64,000 nt of DNA from Paracoccaceae bacterium. GTDB taxonomy: Bacteria; Pseudomonadota; Alphaproteobacteria; Rhodobacterales; Rhodobacteraceae. Both the position numbers and the translations under genes were made by a program. The notes beneath the pieces are model-generated. The model was not told where the DNA came from and did not search any database. It saw only the letters and a list, made by a program, of their open reading frames with translations. Within the stretch, counting starts at the first letter, position 1. Each line of letters begins with the position of its first letter. Of the stretch, positions 17,933-30,180 are shown piece after piece. The DNA lies in contig JALSKC010000026.1 of NCBI GenBank assembly GCA_026989055.1, forward strand, positions 1-64,000, in the 5' to 3' direction.

Positions 17933-18835
17933 TCAGACGGTCAGCCCCTCCGGTTCAGGCAGGCCGTGGGCACGGCAGCAGGCGGTGAGCGTGTTTGCCA
18001 GCAGGCAGGCGATGGTCATCGGTCCCACGCCGCCGGGCACCGGGGTGATGGCGCCGGCCACCCGGGCGGCGCTGTCGAAATGGACATCCCCCACCAGCCG
18101 GGTTCTGCCCTCGCCCCTTTCGGGGGCGGGAATGCGGTTGATGCCGACATCGATCACCGTGGCGCCGGGCTTGATCCACGCGCCGGTGATCATCTCCGCC
18201 CGGCCCACCGCCGCCACCAGGATATCGGCCCGCCGGCAGAGCTCCTCTATGTTGCGGGTCCGGCTGTGGGCGATCGTCACCGTGCAACTGTCGCGCAGCA
18301 GAAGCTGCGCCATCGGCTTGCCCACGATATTCGAGCGCCCCACCACCACCGCATCCATGCCCGACAAGGATCCGTGCAGGTCGCGCAGCATCATCAGGCA
18401 GCCCAGCGGCGTGCAGGGAACCATCGCCTTCTGCCCGGTCGCCAGCCGGCCGACATTGGATATGTGGAAGCCGTCCACGTCCTTTTCCGGGGCGATCCGG
18501 TTTATGACATTCGCCTCATCCATGTGCCCGGGCAGGGGAAGCTGCACCAGAATCCCGTGCACCGTCGGATCGGCGTTGAGATCGTCGAGCAACGCCAGAA
18601 GGGCGGCCTCTTCCGTCTCCGCCGGCAGGCGGTGCTCGAAGGAGTTCATCCCCGCCTCGACGGTCATCTTCCCCTTGTTGCGCACATAGACCTGGCTGGC
18701 CGGATCGTCGCCCACCAGGACAACCGCCAGCCCCGGCGTGATGCCGTGCTCTGCCTTCAGGCGCGCCACCTGGGCCGCCACCTTCCTGCGCACATCCGCA
18801 GCAAAGGCCTTTCCGTCGATGATCTCGGCGCTCAT
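17933..18835 (-). CDS. folD: Bifunctional methylene-THF dehydrogenase / methenyl-THF cyclohydrolase
   Basis: A 300-residue FolD. It interconverts 5,10-methylene-, methenyl- and 10-formyl-tetrahydrofolate in the cytoplasm, using NADP. Recognisable are [17 protein letters not shown] with the catalytic Lys, the QLPLPGHM stretch, [11 protein letters not shown] and the C-terminal [12 protein letters not shown]. It lies downstream of fhs on the same strand with a 117-bp gap; together they interconvert formate and one-carbon folates. Normal length. Confidence 0.97.
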   Translation of the reverse strand: MSAEIIDGKAFAADVRRKVAAQVARLKAEHGITPGLAVVLVGDDPASQVYVRNKGKMTVEAGMNSFEHRLPAETEEAALLALLDDLNADPTVHGILVQLPLPGHMDEANVINRIAPEKDVDGFHISNVGRLATGQKAMVPCTPLGCLMMLRDLHGSLSGMDAVVVGRSNIVGKPMAQLLLRDSCTVTIAHSRTRNIEELCRRADILVAAVGRAEMITGAWIKPGATVIDVGINRIPAPERGEGRTRLVGDVHFDSAARVAGAITPVPGGVGPMTIACLLANTLTACCRAHGLPEPEGLTV

Positions 18836-18952
18836 GACATACCTTTTCCTCGGTTCACGGTTGTCTATGGGTTCTTGTCCATGGCATTCCCGGATTGCCG
18901 CCGCAAACCATGCTGCCCCATGAGGGCGCAGGATTTCGCCGATACCGGCGGA

Positions 18953-20629
18953 TCAGAACAGGCCCTCGATCTGACCAAGCTCGTTGAGGTGAATGCCCTC
19001 GGCGGCCGGATGGCCGGGCAGGCCCGGCATCGTCATGATCTGGCCGCAGATCACGATCACGAAGCCCGCACCGGCGCTCAGGCGCACTTCCCGCACCGGC
19101 ACCGAATGCCCGCTCGGCGCGCCGCGCAGGTCGGGATCGGTGGAAAAGGAATACTGCGTCTTGGCCATGCAGATCGGCAGATGGCCGTAGCCGGCGTTCT
19201 CCCACGCGCGCAGCTGATCGCGGATCTTCTTGTCTGCCAGCACCTCGTCGGCGTGGTAGATGCGTTTTGCGATGGTCTCGATCTTTTCGAACAGCGGCAG
19301 GTCGTCGCGGTAGAGCGGCGCGAACTGCGCGGCCCCGCTGTCGGCCAGTTCGACGACCCGCTCGGCCAGCTCCACCGCCCCCTCGCTGCCCAGTTCCCAG
19401 TGGCGGCAGAGGATCGCCTCGGCGCCCTGGGACTCGGCGCTCTGGCGGATCACCTCGATCTCGGCCTCGGTGTCGGTGACGAAATGGTTGATCGCCACCA
19501 CCACCGGCACCCCGAACTGCTTGAGATTGGCGATGTGGCGGGTCAGGTTCGGGCAGCCCTCGGCCACCGCCGCCACGTTCTCGGCATCGAGATCGGCACG
19601 CGCCACCCCGCCGTTCATCTTCATCGCCCGCACCGTGGCCACCAGCACCACCACATCCGGCGCCAGCCCCGCCTTGCGGCACTTGATGTCCATGAACTTC
19701 TCGGCCCCCAGGTCGGCGCCGAAACCGGCCTCGGTCACCACGTAGTCGGCCAGCTTCAGCGCCGTGGTGGTGGCGATCACCGAGTTGCAGCCATGCGCGA
19801 TGTTGGCAAACGGCCCGCCGTGCACGAAAGCCGGGTTGTTTTCCAGCGTCTGCACCAGGTTGGGCTGCATGGCGTCCTTCAGGAGCACCGTCATCGCCCC
19901 GTCGGCCCTGAGGTCGCGGCAGGTGATCGGGCTGCGATCGCGCCGGTAGGCGACGATGATGTCGCCCAGCCGCTTTTGCAAATCCTCGAGGTTGCGCGCA
20001 AGGCACAGGATCGCCATGACCTCGGACGCCACGGTGATGTCGAACCCGGTCTGGCGCGGAAAGCCGTTGGCCACGCCGCCGAGGCTGGTCACGATGTCGC
20101 GCAGGGCGCGATCGTTCATGTCCACCACCCGTTTCCAGGTGACCCGGCGTTCGTCGATGCCCAGTTCGTTGCCCCAGTAGATGTGGTTGTCGATCATCGC
20201 CGCCAGCAGGTTGTGGGCGCTGGTGATGGCGTGGAAATCGCCGGTGAAGTGGAGGTTCATGTCCTCCATCGGCACCACCTGCGCCCGCCCGCCGCCGGCG
20301 GCGCCGCCCTTCATGCCGAAGCAGGGGCCGAGCGAGGCCTCGCGGATGCAGATTGCGGCCCTCTTTCCGATCCGGTTGAGCCCGTCGCCGAGGCCTACGG
20401 TGGTGGTGGTCTTGCCCTCGCCCGCCGGCGTCGGGTTGATCGCCGTCACCAGGATCAGCTTGCCATCGGGGTTTCCCTGGACGGATTCGATGAACGCCTG
20501 CCCGAGCTTGGCCTTGTCGTGGCCGTAGGGCAGAAGATGCTCGGCGCCGATGCCCAGCTTTGCCCCGATTTCCTGGATCGGGAGCTTCGAGGCGGCGCGC
20601 GCGATTTCGATATCGGTTGGATGAGCCAT
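18953..20629 (-). CDS. fhs: Formate-tetrahydrofolate ligase
   Basis: A 558-residue enzyme making 10-formyl-THF from formate, THF and ATP. The P-loop [18 protein letters not shown] is at about 64-81, followed by [29 protein letters not shown]. The end carries [15 protein letters not shown], also typical. ATG at 20629 with GGGGGGA 5 nt upstream. The upstream 241 bp (20630-20870) contains an AT-rich block (20672-20703) that probably holds the promoter. It pairs with folD downstream. Confidence 0.97.
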   Translation of the reverse strand: MAHPTDIEIARAASKLPIQEIGAKLGIGAEHLLPYGHDKAKLGQAFIESVQGNPDGKLILVTAINPTPAGEGKTTTTVGLGDGLNRIGKRAAICIREASLGPCFGMKGGAAGGGRAQVVPMEDMNLHFTGDFHAITSAHNLLAAMIDNHIYWGNELGIDERRVTWKRVVDMNDRALRDIVTSLGGVANGFPRQTGFDITVASEVMAILCLARNLEDLQKRLGDIIVAYRRDRSPITCRDLRADGAMTVLLKDAMQPNLVQTLENNPAFVHGGPFANIAHGCNSVIATTTALKLADYVVTEAGFGADLGAEKFMDIKCRKAGLAPDVVVLVATVRAMKMNGGVARADLDAENVAAVAEGCPNLTRHIANLKQFGVPVVVAINHFVTDTEAEIEVIRQSAESQGAEAILCRHWELGSEGAVELAERVVELADSGAAQFAPLYRDDLPLFEKIETIAKRIYHADEVLADKKIRDQLRAWENAGYGHLPICMAKTQYSFSTDPDLRGAPSGHSVPVREVRLSAGAGFVIVICGQIMTMPGLPGHPAAEGIHLNELGQIEGLF

Positions 20630-20870
20630 GTATTCCCCCCGTCCGTGGTGGCATCCTGCACGGACAGGCTAGCAATATGCAACCGTATACAACGAAACAT
20701 TTCCGACCGGATCGGGGCCGGAACCGCCTCTCCGCCACGCTCCCGCGCGGCATGTCCCGCGGGGCCGGCCCCAAGGAAGGAGAAAGCAGCCCCGCAGCCC
20801 CCGTGCGCGCGGCGGCGCGTTCCCCCGCCCGGCACCGGCAGGGAAAGGAACCGCGGAACGGGCAGGAGGG

Positions 20871-22799
<1,929 letters not shown>

Positions 22800-22853
22800 A
22801 GCAACTCTCCTTGCGCGCGGGGACCGTTTCCGCCTCTTGCGGACTGGTCCTTA

Positions 22854-22881
22854 AGATAAGGATGATGGCGGCCAGTTCAAT
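22854..22881 (-). promoter_or_regulatory. Sigma-32-type promoter of ftsH
   Basis: On the minus strand, TTGAAC (22880-22875) is followed after 14 nt by CTTATCT (22860-22854). That is an ATTG-N17-CTTATCT arrangement, close to the alphaproteobacterial sigma-32 consensus CTTG-N17/18-CYTATNT. Its -35 overlaps the tilS stop codon at 22877-22879. ftsH belongs to the heat-shock regulon in many proteobacteria, which supports the call. Confidence 0.55.
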
Positions 22882-24151
22882 GCGATAAAACCGATGCGAC
22901 GAAATGAGCTTCGTCCCGCAGCGCCTCGGCCCGAAACCCGTTGCCGGCCCCGGCCAGCGGCGCGGCGACCAGCTCCGCCCCGCGCCAGACGGCCGGACTG
23001 GCCGCAAGCACCGGGCGCGGCAGCCCCGTCGCGCGCCAGCGCGGGCAGAAGGCAAGCCCCCCTTCGCCCAGAAGGCGCACCTCCAGCACCGGATCTCCGG
23101 CCGCGTCGGGGGGGGCGATCACCCGCCAGCGCCCATCCCAGACCTCGCCGGGGCGGGAGCGCAGCGCCCGCAGCGCCGCCGCCTCGCGGCTCAGCACATG
23201 CCGCACCCGGCCCGGGAGCATGAGACATCCGTGGAGCGTGTGCCGAACCCGGTCGCGCAGCGCCGCCTCCAGGGCATCCAGCGACCGCTGCCGGGGCGGA
23301 TAGTCGGCCCCGGAAACCCAGCGCAGCGCATGGCCCAGCAGCCGGCGGCGGATCTCGTCCGGCAGGGCCTCCAGGGCGGCACTGTCCAGAAAGACCGCTC
23401 CGGCGCGGACCCGCGCCAGGGCGCGGGCGGCCTCCTGGGTCTGCCGTTCGAGCGCCGCGCGGGTCTGCACCATGCGCGCGGCAGTGGCGGCCAGACCTTC
23501 GGGTGAAATCCCCAGCGGGGCGAGTTCCGCCAGCGCCCGACGCATCCGGACCCGGGCAAAGCGCATGTCGGCATTGCTCGGATCCTCCGACCATCCGACC
23601 CCGCGCGACTCCAACCAGGCACGCAACCCGGCCCGGCGCAACCCGAGCAGCGGCCGCAGCCAGCGCACCCCGTGCGCCCGACGCTGCGGGGCCATCGCGC
23701 TCAGCCCGTCCACCCCCGCTCCGCGCGCCAGGCGCATCAGCACCGTTTCGGCCTGATCGTCCAGCGTATGGCCCAGCGCCACCGCCCCGACATCCCGTTC
23801 CCGCGCCCAGTCCGCGATCAGCCGGTAGCGGGCCCGCCGCGCCCGGTCCTGAAGGTTGCCGCCGCCCGCCCCCGCCCGCCAGCGCAGGGTATCATGCCCG
23901 ACCCCGAGCTCGCGGCACAGCCGGGCCACGCCGCCGATCTCGGCCGCGGCTTCCGGACGCAGGCCGTGATCCACGCTCACCGCGCGCAACCGACAGCCGC
24001 GCGCCCCGGCACGCTGGTGCAGCAGGAGCAGAAGCGCCGTGGAATCGCTGCCGCCGGAAACTGCCACCCCGAGGGTTCCGGGCCAGCCTCCGGGCAGGAG
24101 CTCGTCGATCGCGCAGGAAAACTCCGCGACGATCCGCTCCGCCCGGCTCAC
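22877..24151 (-). CDS. tilS: tRNA(Ile)-lysidine synthetase
   Basis: A 424-residue enzyme that converts C34 of the CAU anticodon of a tRNA-Ile to lysidine, using ATP and lysine. The N-terminal PP-loop SGGSDS is at 32-37, and the N-terminal ATPase domain continues to about 220 (DHGLRPEAAAEIG, ALGHTLDDQAETVLMRL). The C-terminal substrate domain is less conserved. The start is GTG at 24151, overlapping the cpoB stop codon (GTGA), so translation is probably coupled to the Tol-Pal operon. Confidence 0.95.
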   Translation of the reverse strand: MSRAERIVAEFSCAIDELLPGGWPGTLGVAVSGGSDSTALLLLLHQRAGARGCRLRAVSVDHGLRPEAAAEIGGVARLCRELGVGHDTLRWRAGAGGGNLQDRARRARYRLIADWARERDVGAVALGHTLDDQAETVLMRLARGAGVDGLSAMAPQRRAHGVRWLRPLLGLRRAGLRAWLESRGVGWSEDPSNADMRFARVRMRRALAELAPLGISPEGLAATAARMVQTRAALERQTQEAARALARVRAGAVFLDSAALEALPDEIRRRLLGHALRWVSGADYPPRQRSLDALEAALRDRVRHTLHGCLMLPGRVRHVLSREAAALRALRSRPGEVWDGRWRVIAPPDAAGDPVLEVRLLGEGGLAFCPRWRATGLPRPVLAASPAVWRGAELVAAPLAGAGNGFRAEALRDEAHFVASVLSH

Positions 24152-25011
24152 GGGCAGCCGAGGTCCTGCATCGCCGCCACCGCATCGGCCACGGCGGCGG
24201 AATCGGGGTAGCGCTGCGCCACCTCCCCCAGGGTGATGCAGGCTTCGCTGATCTGTTCGAGCTGCCCCAGGGAAACCCCCAGCCGCAGCAGCGCTTCGGG
24301 TGCACGCACCCCCTGCGGATCGCCGGAAAAGCTTTCCAGGAAGGCCCGTGCCGCATTGGCTGTATCGCCGAGGCCACTCAGCGCCTCGCCGCGCAGGAAC
24401 TGCGCCTCGGCGGCCAGCGGGCTGCCGGGATAGTTTTCGAGAAACTCCGCGAACAGCTGCGATGCACGGAAGTTCTCGCCCGCCTCCAGCGCCGCACGGG
24501 CCTGATCGAAGTCGCGCTGCTCGCCCACGGCCAGGAGCGGCGCGCCATCGTCAGGCGGCGGGGCGGCGGCCGTAAGCTCGTCGCGCGGGTCCACCCCGCC
24601 CAGGGTGGTGGTTTCGCCGAGCTGGCTGACATCGCCGCCCTCGAGCTCGACCAGGCGGAATTCCAGGTCGCCGATCCGGTTGGTGCCGTCCTCGACGATG
24701 CGGTTGATGCGGTTTTCCAGCCGCTCGGTCCGGGCCGTCAGCCGGCGCAGCTCGGCTTCCAGAAGATCGACCCGCTCCAGCAGCGAGCCCCCGGCCAGGC
24801 CGACGCCGACCCCGCCGGTGGTGGACAGCTCGCGCTTGAGCCGCTGGATCTCGACAAACAGCACCGACAGCTCCTGGCGGATGTCCGCCAGCGTCTGCGC
24901 GCGCGCCCCGCCATCCTGGGCGGCAGGCCCGCTCCCCGCCAGCGCCAGGGCCAGCGTCAGCAGCCCCCCCGCGACCTTCTGCCGCCACCCCGCGATGCTC
25001 CGGCTCCGCAT
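24148..25011 (-). CDS. cpoB: Cell division coordinator CpoB (YbgF)
   Basis: A 287-residue periplasmic protein with a signal peptide (about 1-35), a coiled-coil segment (about 50-125: ELSVLFVEIQRLKREL, LLEAELRRLTARTERLENRINRI) and TPR-like repeats at the C-terminus (QARAALEAGENFRASQLFAEFLENYPGSPLAAEAQFLRGEALSGLGD). In Escherichia coli CpoB links Tol-Pal to peptidoglycan synthesis at division. The ATG at 25011 has GGGAGG 7 nt upstream. It lies 28 bp after pal and overlaps tilS. Confidence 0.93.
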   Translation of the reverse strand: MRSRSIAGWRQKVAGGLLTLALALAGSGPAAQDGGARAQTLADIRQELSVLFVEIQRLKRELSTTGGVGVGLAGGSLLERVDLLEAELRRLTARTERLENRINRIVEDGTNRIGDLEFRLVELEGGDVSQLGETTTLGGVDPRDELTAAAPPPDDGAPLLAVGEQRDFDQARAALEAGENFRASQLFAEFLENYPGSPLAAEAQFLRGEALSGLGDTANAARAFLESFSGDPQGVRAPEALLRLGVSLGQLEQISEACITLGEVAQRYPDSAAVADAVAAMQDLGCP

Positions 25012-25039
25012 GCCCGGCCTCCCGGTTCCGCCCTGCCGC

Positions 25040-25540
25040 CTAGCTCAGCCCGCCGGCCCGGAGCACCGTCACGGCCCGGCGGTTCTGCGCATAGCAGGAT
25101 TCCTCGCTGCACAGGGCGATCGGGCGCTCCTTGCCCAGCGGCAGCGCCCGCAACCGCTCCGGGGCAACGCCGCGGCCGATCAGATATTCGATCACCGAAT
25201 TGGCCCGCCGCCCGCTGAGCGCGAGGTTGTAGGCCGAAGTGCCCCGCTCGTCGGCATGACCCTCGATGATCGCGGCATATTCCGGATTGTCCAGAAGCCA
25301 GCGGGCCTGCGCGTCGAGAACGGCCATCGCCTCGGGGCTCAGAACGTGCTGATCCACCGCGAACAGAACCCGGTCTCCGACCGTCTGCCGGAAATAGGCT
25401 GCCGATGCCGGATCGGCGGCGGTGCCGCCAATGCCCGGGCCGCCGCCCGCCGCGCCCGGGCCGCCGAACCGGCCCGGATCCGCACAGGCGCCCAGCACGA
25501 GGGACGCCGCGATCAGTAGTGCCTTGCTGTGGAGTTTCAT
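25040..25540 (-). CDS. pal: Peptidoglycan-associated lipoprotein Pal
   Basis: A 166-residue outer-membrane lipoprotein. The signal MKLHSKALLIAASLVLGAC carries the lipobox LGAC with Cys19. The OmpA-type peptidoglycan-binding domain occupies about 60-155 (VLDAQARWLLDNPEYAAIIEGHADERGTSAYNLALSGRRAN). It links the outer membrane to the cell wall and to TolB. I chose the ATG at 25540 because it puts the lipoprotein signal at the N-terminus; an upstream in-frame start at 25597 would bury it. Confidence 0.95.
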   Translation of the reverse strand: MKLHSKALLIAASLVLGACADPGRFGGPGAAGGGPGIGGTAADPASAAYFRQTVGDRVLFAVDQHVLSPEAMAVLDAQARWLLDNPEYAAIIEGHADERGTSAYNLALSGRRANSVIEYLIGRGVAPERLRALPLGKERPIALCSEESCYAQNRRAVTVLRAGGLS

Positions 25541-25700
25541 CGTGGAATTTCCCGTTTCTGCCCTGGTTTTCCTGTCCTGCTTTCCTGCCTGCTTCATTCC
25601 CGTGCCGCCATCCGGCGCCTTTCGCCGGCTCCTGCCGGGCCGGCACCTTCTGCTGGCCGGCTGCTGGCGGGCGCCTTCGCCGGCCGCTGCCCGCCGGGGC

Positions 25701-25729
25701 AGTCTAGCACCGCCGCCGGAAATTGGAAA
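25701..25729 (-). promoter_or_regulatory. Candidate promoter for pal-cpoB-tilS
   Basis: On the minus strand TTTCCA (25729-25724), a 17-nt spacer and TAGACT (25706-25701), each matching 4 of 6 sigma-70 bases. It lies in the 253-bp gap between tolB and pal, which otherwise carries no gene, and would let pal be expressed independently of tolQRAB. Confidence 0.4.
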
Positions 25730-25793
25730 TGCGCCTCACCTGCCGTCATGCTCCGCCTCGCGCCCGTTCCCGCCTCCTGTTCCCGCTTCGCGC

Positions 25794-27134
25794 CTATTGC
25801 TGCAGCGGCGACCAGGCCGGATCGGAAGCCCCCTGCTCTGTGGGCACCCGCCGCAGGTTGCGCCCGGTAATGTCCACCGAATAGAGCGCCCGCGTCCCGT
25901 CGACTCCGCGGCTTTCCCGGGTGAACATGATCACCCGGCCGTTGGGAGACCAGGTGGGGCCTTCGTCCAGGAAGGAGGCCGTCAGCAGCCGCTCCTCGGA
26001 ACCGTCGGTGCGCATCACCCCGATGTGAAAACGCCCGTTGGCCTGCTTGGTGAAGGCGATCAGATCGCCGCGCGGCGACCAGACCGGCGTGCCGTAACGC
26101 CCCTTGCCGAAGCTGATGCGCACCGCCTCGCCGCCATCGGCATCCATCACGTAGAGCTGCTGGCTGCCCGAGCGGTCGCTTTCGAAGACGATCCGCCTGC
26201 CGTCCGGGGAAAAGCTGGGTGCGGTCTCGATCGAGGGGGACGAGGTAAGCCGCTGCAGCCGCCCGCCCGAAACCGTCGTCCGGTAGATGTCGGTATTTCC
26301 GTTCTTCTGCAGCGACAGGAGCACCGTCTCGCCGTCCGGCGCGAAACGGGGCGCAAAGCTCATCGCTTCGGCCGGAATCTCCAGCGACCGGCGCGCGCCG
26401 GTCGCGATATCCAGCAGGAACACCTGCGGAAAGCCGGTTTCGAAGCTGGTATAGAGCACCCGGTCGCCATCGGGCGAGAAGCGCGGCGCCATCACGAGCG
26501 TGCTGTCGTCGGTCAGAAAGGCCAGGTTGGCCCCGTCGTAGTCCATGATCGCCAGGCGCTTGCGCCGGTCCCCCTTCGGGCCGCTTTCGGAAACGAAGAC
26601 CACCCGGCTGTCGAAATAGCCGCTCTCGCCGGTGATCCGGGCATAGACCGCATCGGCCACCTTGTGGGCGATGCGCCGCCAGCTGCCCGGAGCAGCGGAA
26701 AAGCGCAGCCCCTCGCCCAGCGGGGCACCGGCGAAAACGTCGAACAGGCGGAACTTCACCTCCAGCCGCCCGTCGTCTCCCAGGCGGGCCGCGCCCACGA
26801 TCAGCGCCTGGGCGCTGATCGCCTTCCAGTCGGAAAAGCGGACCGGGGCGGAAAAGCTGGTGATCCCCGAGATGTAGGCCTCGGGCGGGATTTCCCGGAA
26901 CAGCCCCGTCCCGACGAGATCGGATGCGATGACCCGGGAAACCGCGCGTGCGTAATCCGCCGCCTCGGGCGTTTCGGCGATGAAATCGGGCACTGCCACC
27001 GGCAGCGGCTCGATCACGCCTTCGGTGATCTCGATGCGCAGCGGCCCCCTGCCCTCCTGGGCAGCCGCCGCAAGGGCCGAAAGAGCCGCAACGAGCAGCG
27101 CAAGGACGGCTGCGATCTGTCGGGTCGGTCTCAT
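25794..27134 (-). CDS. tolB: Tol-Pal system protein TolB
   Basis: A 446-residue periplasmic protein. A signal peptide (about 1-26, ending LAAAAQ) precedes an N-terminal domain (about 35-160) and a six-bladed beta-propeller made of repeated units such as [42 protein letters not shown] and [15 protein letters not shown]. TolB binds Pal and TolA. The start is the ATG at 27134 overlapping the tolA stop (ATGA), with GAGGATCAG upstream; this places the signal peptide at the N-terminus. Confidence 0.97.
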   Translation of the reverse strand: MRPTRQIAAVLALLVAALSALAAAAQEGRGPLRIEITEGVIEPLPVAVPDFIAETPEAADYARAVSRVIASDLVGTGLFREIPPEAYISGITSFSAPVRFSDWKAISAQALIVGAARLGDDGRLEVKFRLFDVFAGAPLGEGLRFSAAPGSWRRIAHKVADAVYARITGESGYFDSRVVFVSESGPKGDRRKRLAIMDYDGANLAFLTDDSTLVMAPRFSPDGDRVLYTSFETGFPQVFLLDIATGARRSLEIPAEAMSFAPRFAPDGETVLLSLQKNGNTDIYRTTVSGGRLQRLTSSPSIETAPSFSPDGRRIVFESDRSGSQQLYVMDADGGEAVRISFGKGRYGTPVWSPRGDLIAFTKQANGRFHIGVMRTDGSEERLLTASFLDEGPTWSPNGRVIMFTRESRGVDGTRALYSVDITGRNLRRVPTEQGASDPAWSPLQQ

Positions 27135-28309
27135 CTGATCCTCATCCTTTCCGGGTTGAAGGTCATCTCGATCTCCTTCCACTGCGCGTATTTCTCCGCC
27201 GGCAGGTCAAAGCCCCGGCTGCCGCAGCGGATGATCGCCCGCCGTGCCGCCTCATAGGCCTGCCTTGCCGCCGCTTCCGACCCGCCGCTGGAAGACAGCA
27301 TGCGGATGCTGGAGACATCGGGCCGCCCGTCACGCCCCAGCTGCACATATACCACGACCGTGGTGGCCAGCGCCGCGCTGGACAAGGCGCCGACGTTCCA
27401 GCACTTCTGCACCGCAACGCGCAGCCCCTCGCGTTCGGCTCCCGTGAGCGGCGGGCCGCGGCGCGTGGCGCGCGGCGCCGCAGATGCGGGCGGTTGGCCC
27501 GAAACCGCCTCGCGCAGAGCCCCGGCCACGGCCGCGGCAATCGGGTCGGCGGCGCCTGCTCCCCCGGCGCCTGCTCCTTCCGGGCCGGACCCGGCCGCGG
27601 GCGCCTCCGGCGCCGGACGGGGCGGGCGGGGCAGCGGCCGCAGCGAACGGAGCAACCCCGCGCTGGCCGGGCGTTCCGCCTCGGTCACGATCTCGGTGGC
27701 GGCCTGTTCGGGCGCCGTTTCCGGGCGCTCTGCGGCTTCCGGAGCGTTCGGCGAGGAACTGTCTGCCCGAACGGCCGGCGCGGCCTCGGGGGCGCGCAGC
27801 GCCTCGGGCGGCGGCGGAGCGGCCTCGGGCGCCACCCGGGGCGCGGGCAGCGGCACGGCCTCCGCACCCGGGGCGGCCGGAATCTCCGGCAGCCCTTCCG
27901 GCACGGCACCCGGGGTCATGGCCGGCGGGGGAGCCACGTCCGGCGGGGCGGAATCCGGCGGCGGAGCGGCTTCGGGCCGCAGCGGCGCGTCCTCGGGAGG
28001 CGCCGTGCCGGGGGCGGGGGCTGCGGGTGCCGGGCGCGCCGGAGGAGCGGCGGGCGGAGAGACCGCCGACGCGGGCTGTTCCGGGGGGCTCTCGTCTGCC
28101 GGCGGGGCAGGCGGCGGAGAGCTCTGCGGGGCGGTTTCGGGAGCGCTCTGCGGCTGCGTCAGGGCGGCGAATTCGGCGCTGCTCAGCAGGGTCACCTCCG
28201 CAACCTGCGCCACCTCCGGCGGCCGGCGCCCCGGCAGGAGGCCGCCGAACAGCAGCCAGAGGATCAGCGCCACATGCGCGAGGCCCGAAATATATGCCCC
28301 GGTGCTCAC
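27131..28309 (-). CDS. tolA: Tol-Pal system protein TolA
   Basis: A 392-residue protein that spans the periplasm. One membrane segment (about 5-27, [19 protein letters not shown]) is followed by a very long Pro/Ala/Glu-rich linker (about 55-290) and a C-terminal domain (about 295-392: [31 protein letters not shown]). The linker is Pro-Ala-rich rather than the Lys/Ala coiled coil of enteric TolA, and it is the least conserved part. GTG start at 28309, 10 bp after tolR. The TolA identity rests on C-terminal similarity plus its place in the operon. Confidence 0.93.
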   Translation of the reverse strand: MSTGAYISGLAHVALILWLLFGGLLPGRRPPEVAQVAEVTLLSSAEFAALTQPQSAPETAPQSSPPPAPPADESPPEQPASAVSPPAAPPARPAPAAPAPGTAPPEDAPLRPEAAPPPDSAPPDVAPPPAMTPGAVPEGLPEIPAAPGAEAVPLPAPRVAPEAAPPPPEALRAPEAAPAVRADSSSPNAPEAAERPETAPEQAATEIVTEAERPASAGLLRSLRPLPRPPRPAPEAPAAGSGPEGAGAGGAGAADPIAAAVAGALREAVSGQPPASAAPRATRRGPPLTGAEREGLRVAVQKCWNVGALSSAALATTVVVYVQLGRDGRPDVSSIRMLSSSGGSEAAARQAYEAARRAIIRCGSRGFDLPAEKYAQWKEIEMTFNPERMRIR

Positions 28310-28319
28310 GCCCCACGCC

Positions 28320-28796
28320 CTATTCGCCGCGCCCGTCCAGCCGCGGACCTCCGCTTTCGGTCACCAGTCCGATGTTGCGGAAACCGCCGGCATTCAGCGC
28401 TCCCATCACCTGCATCACCCGCTCGTAGGGAACGGCGCCATCGGCGCGCAGGAAGATCCTGCTGCCCTCCCGTTCGGCGGCAATCGCCCGGAGCTTGCCG
28501 ATCAGCTCTTCGGGGGCGATCTCGGTCGTCTGGATCAGCAACCGCCCGTCGGCGGTGAGCGTGACGCTCAGCGGCTCTTCCCGTTCGGCGCTCAGCGGGG
28601 TGGCCGCGGTTTCCGGCAACTCCACCGGCACGCCGACCGTCATCAGCGGAGCCGCCACCATGAAGATGATCAGCAGAACCAGCATCACATCCACGAAGGG
28701 GGTGATGTTGATTTCCGCCATCAGCTGCGCATTGCCCCCCCGCCGCCGCCGACGGCGCCGGTTGCCTCCGTGGGATCCGAGTACGCCCGCGCCCAT
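28320..28796 (-). CDS. tolR: Tol-Pal system protein TolR (ExbD family)
   Basis: A 158-residue inner-membrane protein with an Arg-rich cytoplasmic N-terminus (six or more consecutive Arg near residue 15), one membrane segment (about 35-57) containing the conserved Asp of ITPFVDVMLVLLIIFM, and a periplasmic domain. With TolQ it forms the proton-driven motor. The ATG at 28796 lies one base after the tolQ stop codon. Confidence 0.96.
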   Translation of the reverse strand: MGAGVLGSHGGNRRRRRRRGGNAQLMAEINITPFVDVMLVLLIIFMVAAPLMTVGVPVELPETAATPLSAEREEPLSVTLTADGRLLIQTTEIAPEELIGKLRAIAAEREGSRIFLRADGAVPYERVMQVMGALNAGGFRNIGLVTESGGPRLDGRGE

Positions 28797-28797
28797 C

Positions 28798-29493
28798 TCA
28801 GCTGTCCAGCTGGCGGCTGAGAATGGTGGAAAACTCGTCGGCGAAGGCCTCATAGCCGGCGATGAGCCGCTCGGCATCGGCCGACAGCTTGTTGTAGAAC
28901 ACCACCGCCGGCACCGCCGCGAACAGCCCGAGCCCGGTGGCCATCAGCGCCTCGGCGATTCCCGGTGCCACCACCGCCAGGCTGGTGCTCTGCTGCTGGG
29001 CGATCTCGATGAAGGAATTCATGATACCCCAGACGGTGCCGAACAGCCCGACGAAGGGTGCCGCCGAGCCCACGGTCGCCAGGAACGGCAGGCCGCGCGT
29101 CAGGTCTTCGCTTTCCTTGGCGATGGCCACATCCATCGAGCGGTCGATACGCGCCTGGGCGCCGGCGATCATGCCGCCGTCGTCGCGGTGGCTGCGCCGC
29201 CATTCCAGCATCCCGGCGGCAAAGACGTTTTCCGCCGCCCCCGTGGGGGCCGGAGCGATCTGGTCGTAAAGCTCGTCCAGCGGCTCGCCCGACCAGAAGG
29301 CCCGGTCGAACAGCGCCGCCTGGGTGCGGGCCCGGCGGTAGTCGATCAGCTTCTGGATGATGATCGCCCAGGACCAGAAGGAAGCGGCGATCAGCATCAG
29401 CATCACCAGCTTGACCGTCAGCGTGGCGCGCATGAACAGCGCAAAGAAGGAGAAGTCCATCTCCTGCGCCAGTGCAAGGGTTTCGGTTTCCAT
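28798..29493 (-). CDS. tolQ: Tol-Pal system protein TolQ (ExbB family)
   Basis: A 231-residue inner-membrane protein with three membrane segments (about 20-42, 135-158 and 168-192; GLFGTVWGIMNSF is typical). It forms the stator-like channel with TolR. I chose the ATG at 29493 (METETLALAQ), since an upstream in-frame ATG at 29508 has no ribosome-binding site. It is the first of four tightly spaced tol genes and lies 124 bp after ybgC. Confidence 0.97.
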   Translation of the reverse strand: METETLALAQEMDFSFFALFMRATLTVKLVMLMLIAASFWSWAIIIQKLIDYRRARTQAALFDRAFWSGEPLDELYDQIAPAPTGAAENVFAAGMLEWRRSHRDDGGMIAGAQARIDRSMDVAIAKESEDLTRGLPFLATVGSAAPFVGLFGTVWGIMNSFIEIAQQQSTSLAVVAPGIAEALMATGLGLFAAVPAVVFYNKLSADAERLIAGYEAFADEFSTILSRQLDS

Positions 29494-29617
29494 GTTGCCT
29501 GCTCGCATGTCCGACCGTCTTCGCGCGGCCCGTGATGGCACGCAGGTTAGCCGATTTGCAGGGGGAAAGCCAACACAACTGCGTCAGCGGCGCGACGGCA
29601 GGCGCTTTGCCGCGCCT

Positions 29618-30004
29618 TCACTGCAAAAGCAGGCGGATGTTTGCCGGCAGGCGCTGCGGCTGGCCGCCCTCTCCCAGCGCCACCAGCGTCACCAGCGCCG
29701 AGAACAGCTCTTCGCCGTCGCGCCGCACCACCTGGCGCAGCAGGATCCGCGCGCCGCTCACCGACTCGGGGGTGGTGAATACCGTCAGTTCGTCGTCGAA
29801 GCGCGCCGGCGCCAGGTAGTCGGCCTCGATCCGGCGCACCGCGAACACCACCCCTTCGGCGGCGCGCAGGGCGGTCTGGTCGATCCCGAGTTCGCGGACG
29901 AATTCGGTGCGGGCGCGTTCGATGAACTTCAGATAGTTGGCGTAATAGACGATGCCGGCAAGGTCGGTATCCTCGTAATAGACGCGCAGATCGAAACGGT
30001 GCAT
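29618..30004 (-). CDS. ybgC: Tol-Pal-associated acyl-CoA thioesterase YbgC
   Basis: A 128-residue hotdog-fold thioesterase. The family motif YYEDTDLAGIVYYANYLKFIERARTEF, with the active-site Asp, is near the N-terminus. YbgC hydrolyses acyl-CoA or acyl-ACP and is encoded with the Tol-Pal genes in most proteobacteria. The ATG at 30004 has GGGA 7 nt upstream; the frame stays open further upstream but without homology. It lies between ruvB and tolQ. Confidence 0.95.
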   Translation of the reverse strand: MHRFDLRVYYEDTDLAGIVYYANYLKFIERARTEFVRELGIDQTALRAAEGVVFAVRRIEADYLAPARFDDELTVFTTPESVSGARILLRQVVRRDGEELFSALVTLVALGEGGQPQRLPANIRLLLQ

Positions 30005-30180
30005 GCGAATTCCCGACCGTCGGGCCGACCCTTTCCGGAAGAACCGGGCAGAAAATGCACCACGGCGGCGCGAACGACAAGACGGCAGCGCGGCAGGCCC
30101 GATGCCCCTCCCCTCCCGATACCCCTCCCCTGCTTCCGGCACCACCTCGTCCACCAGCCCGGCGGCCGCCCAGCTGCCGC

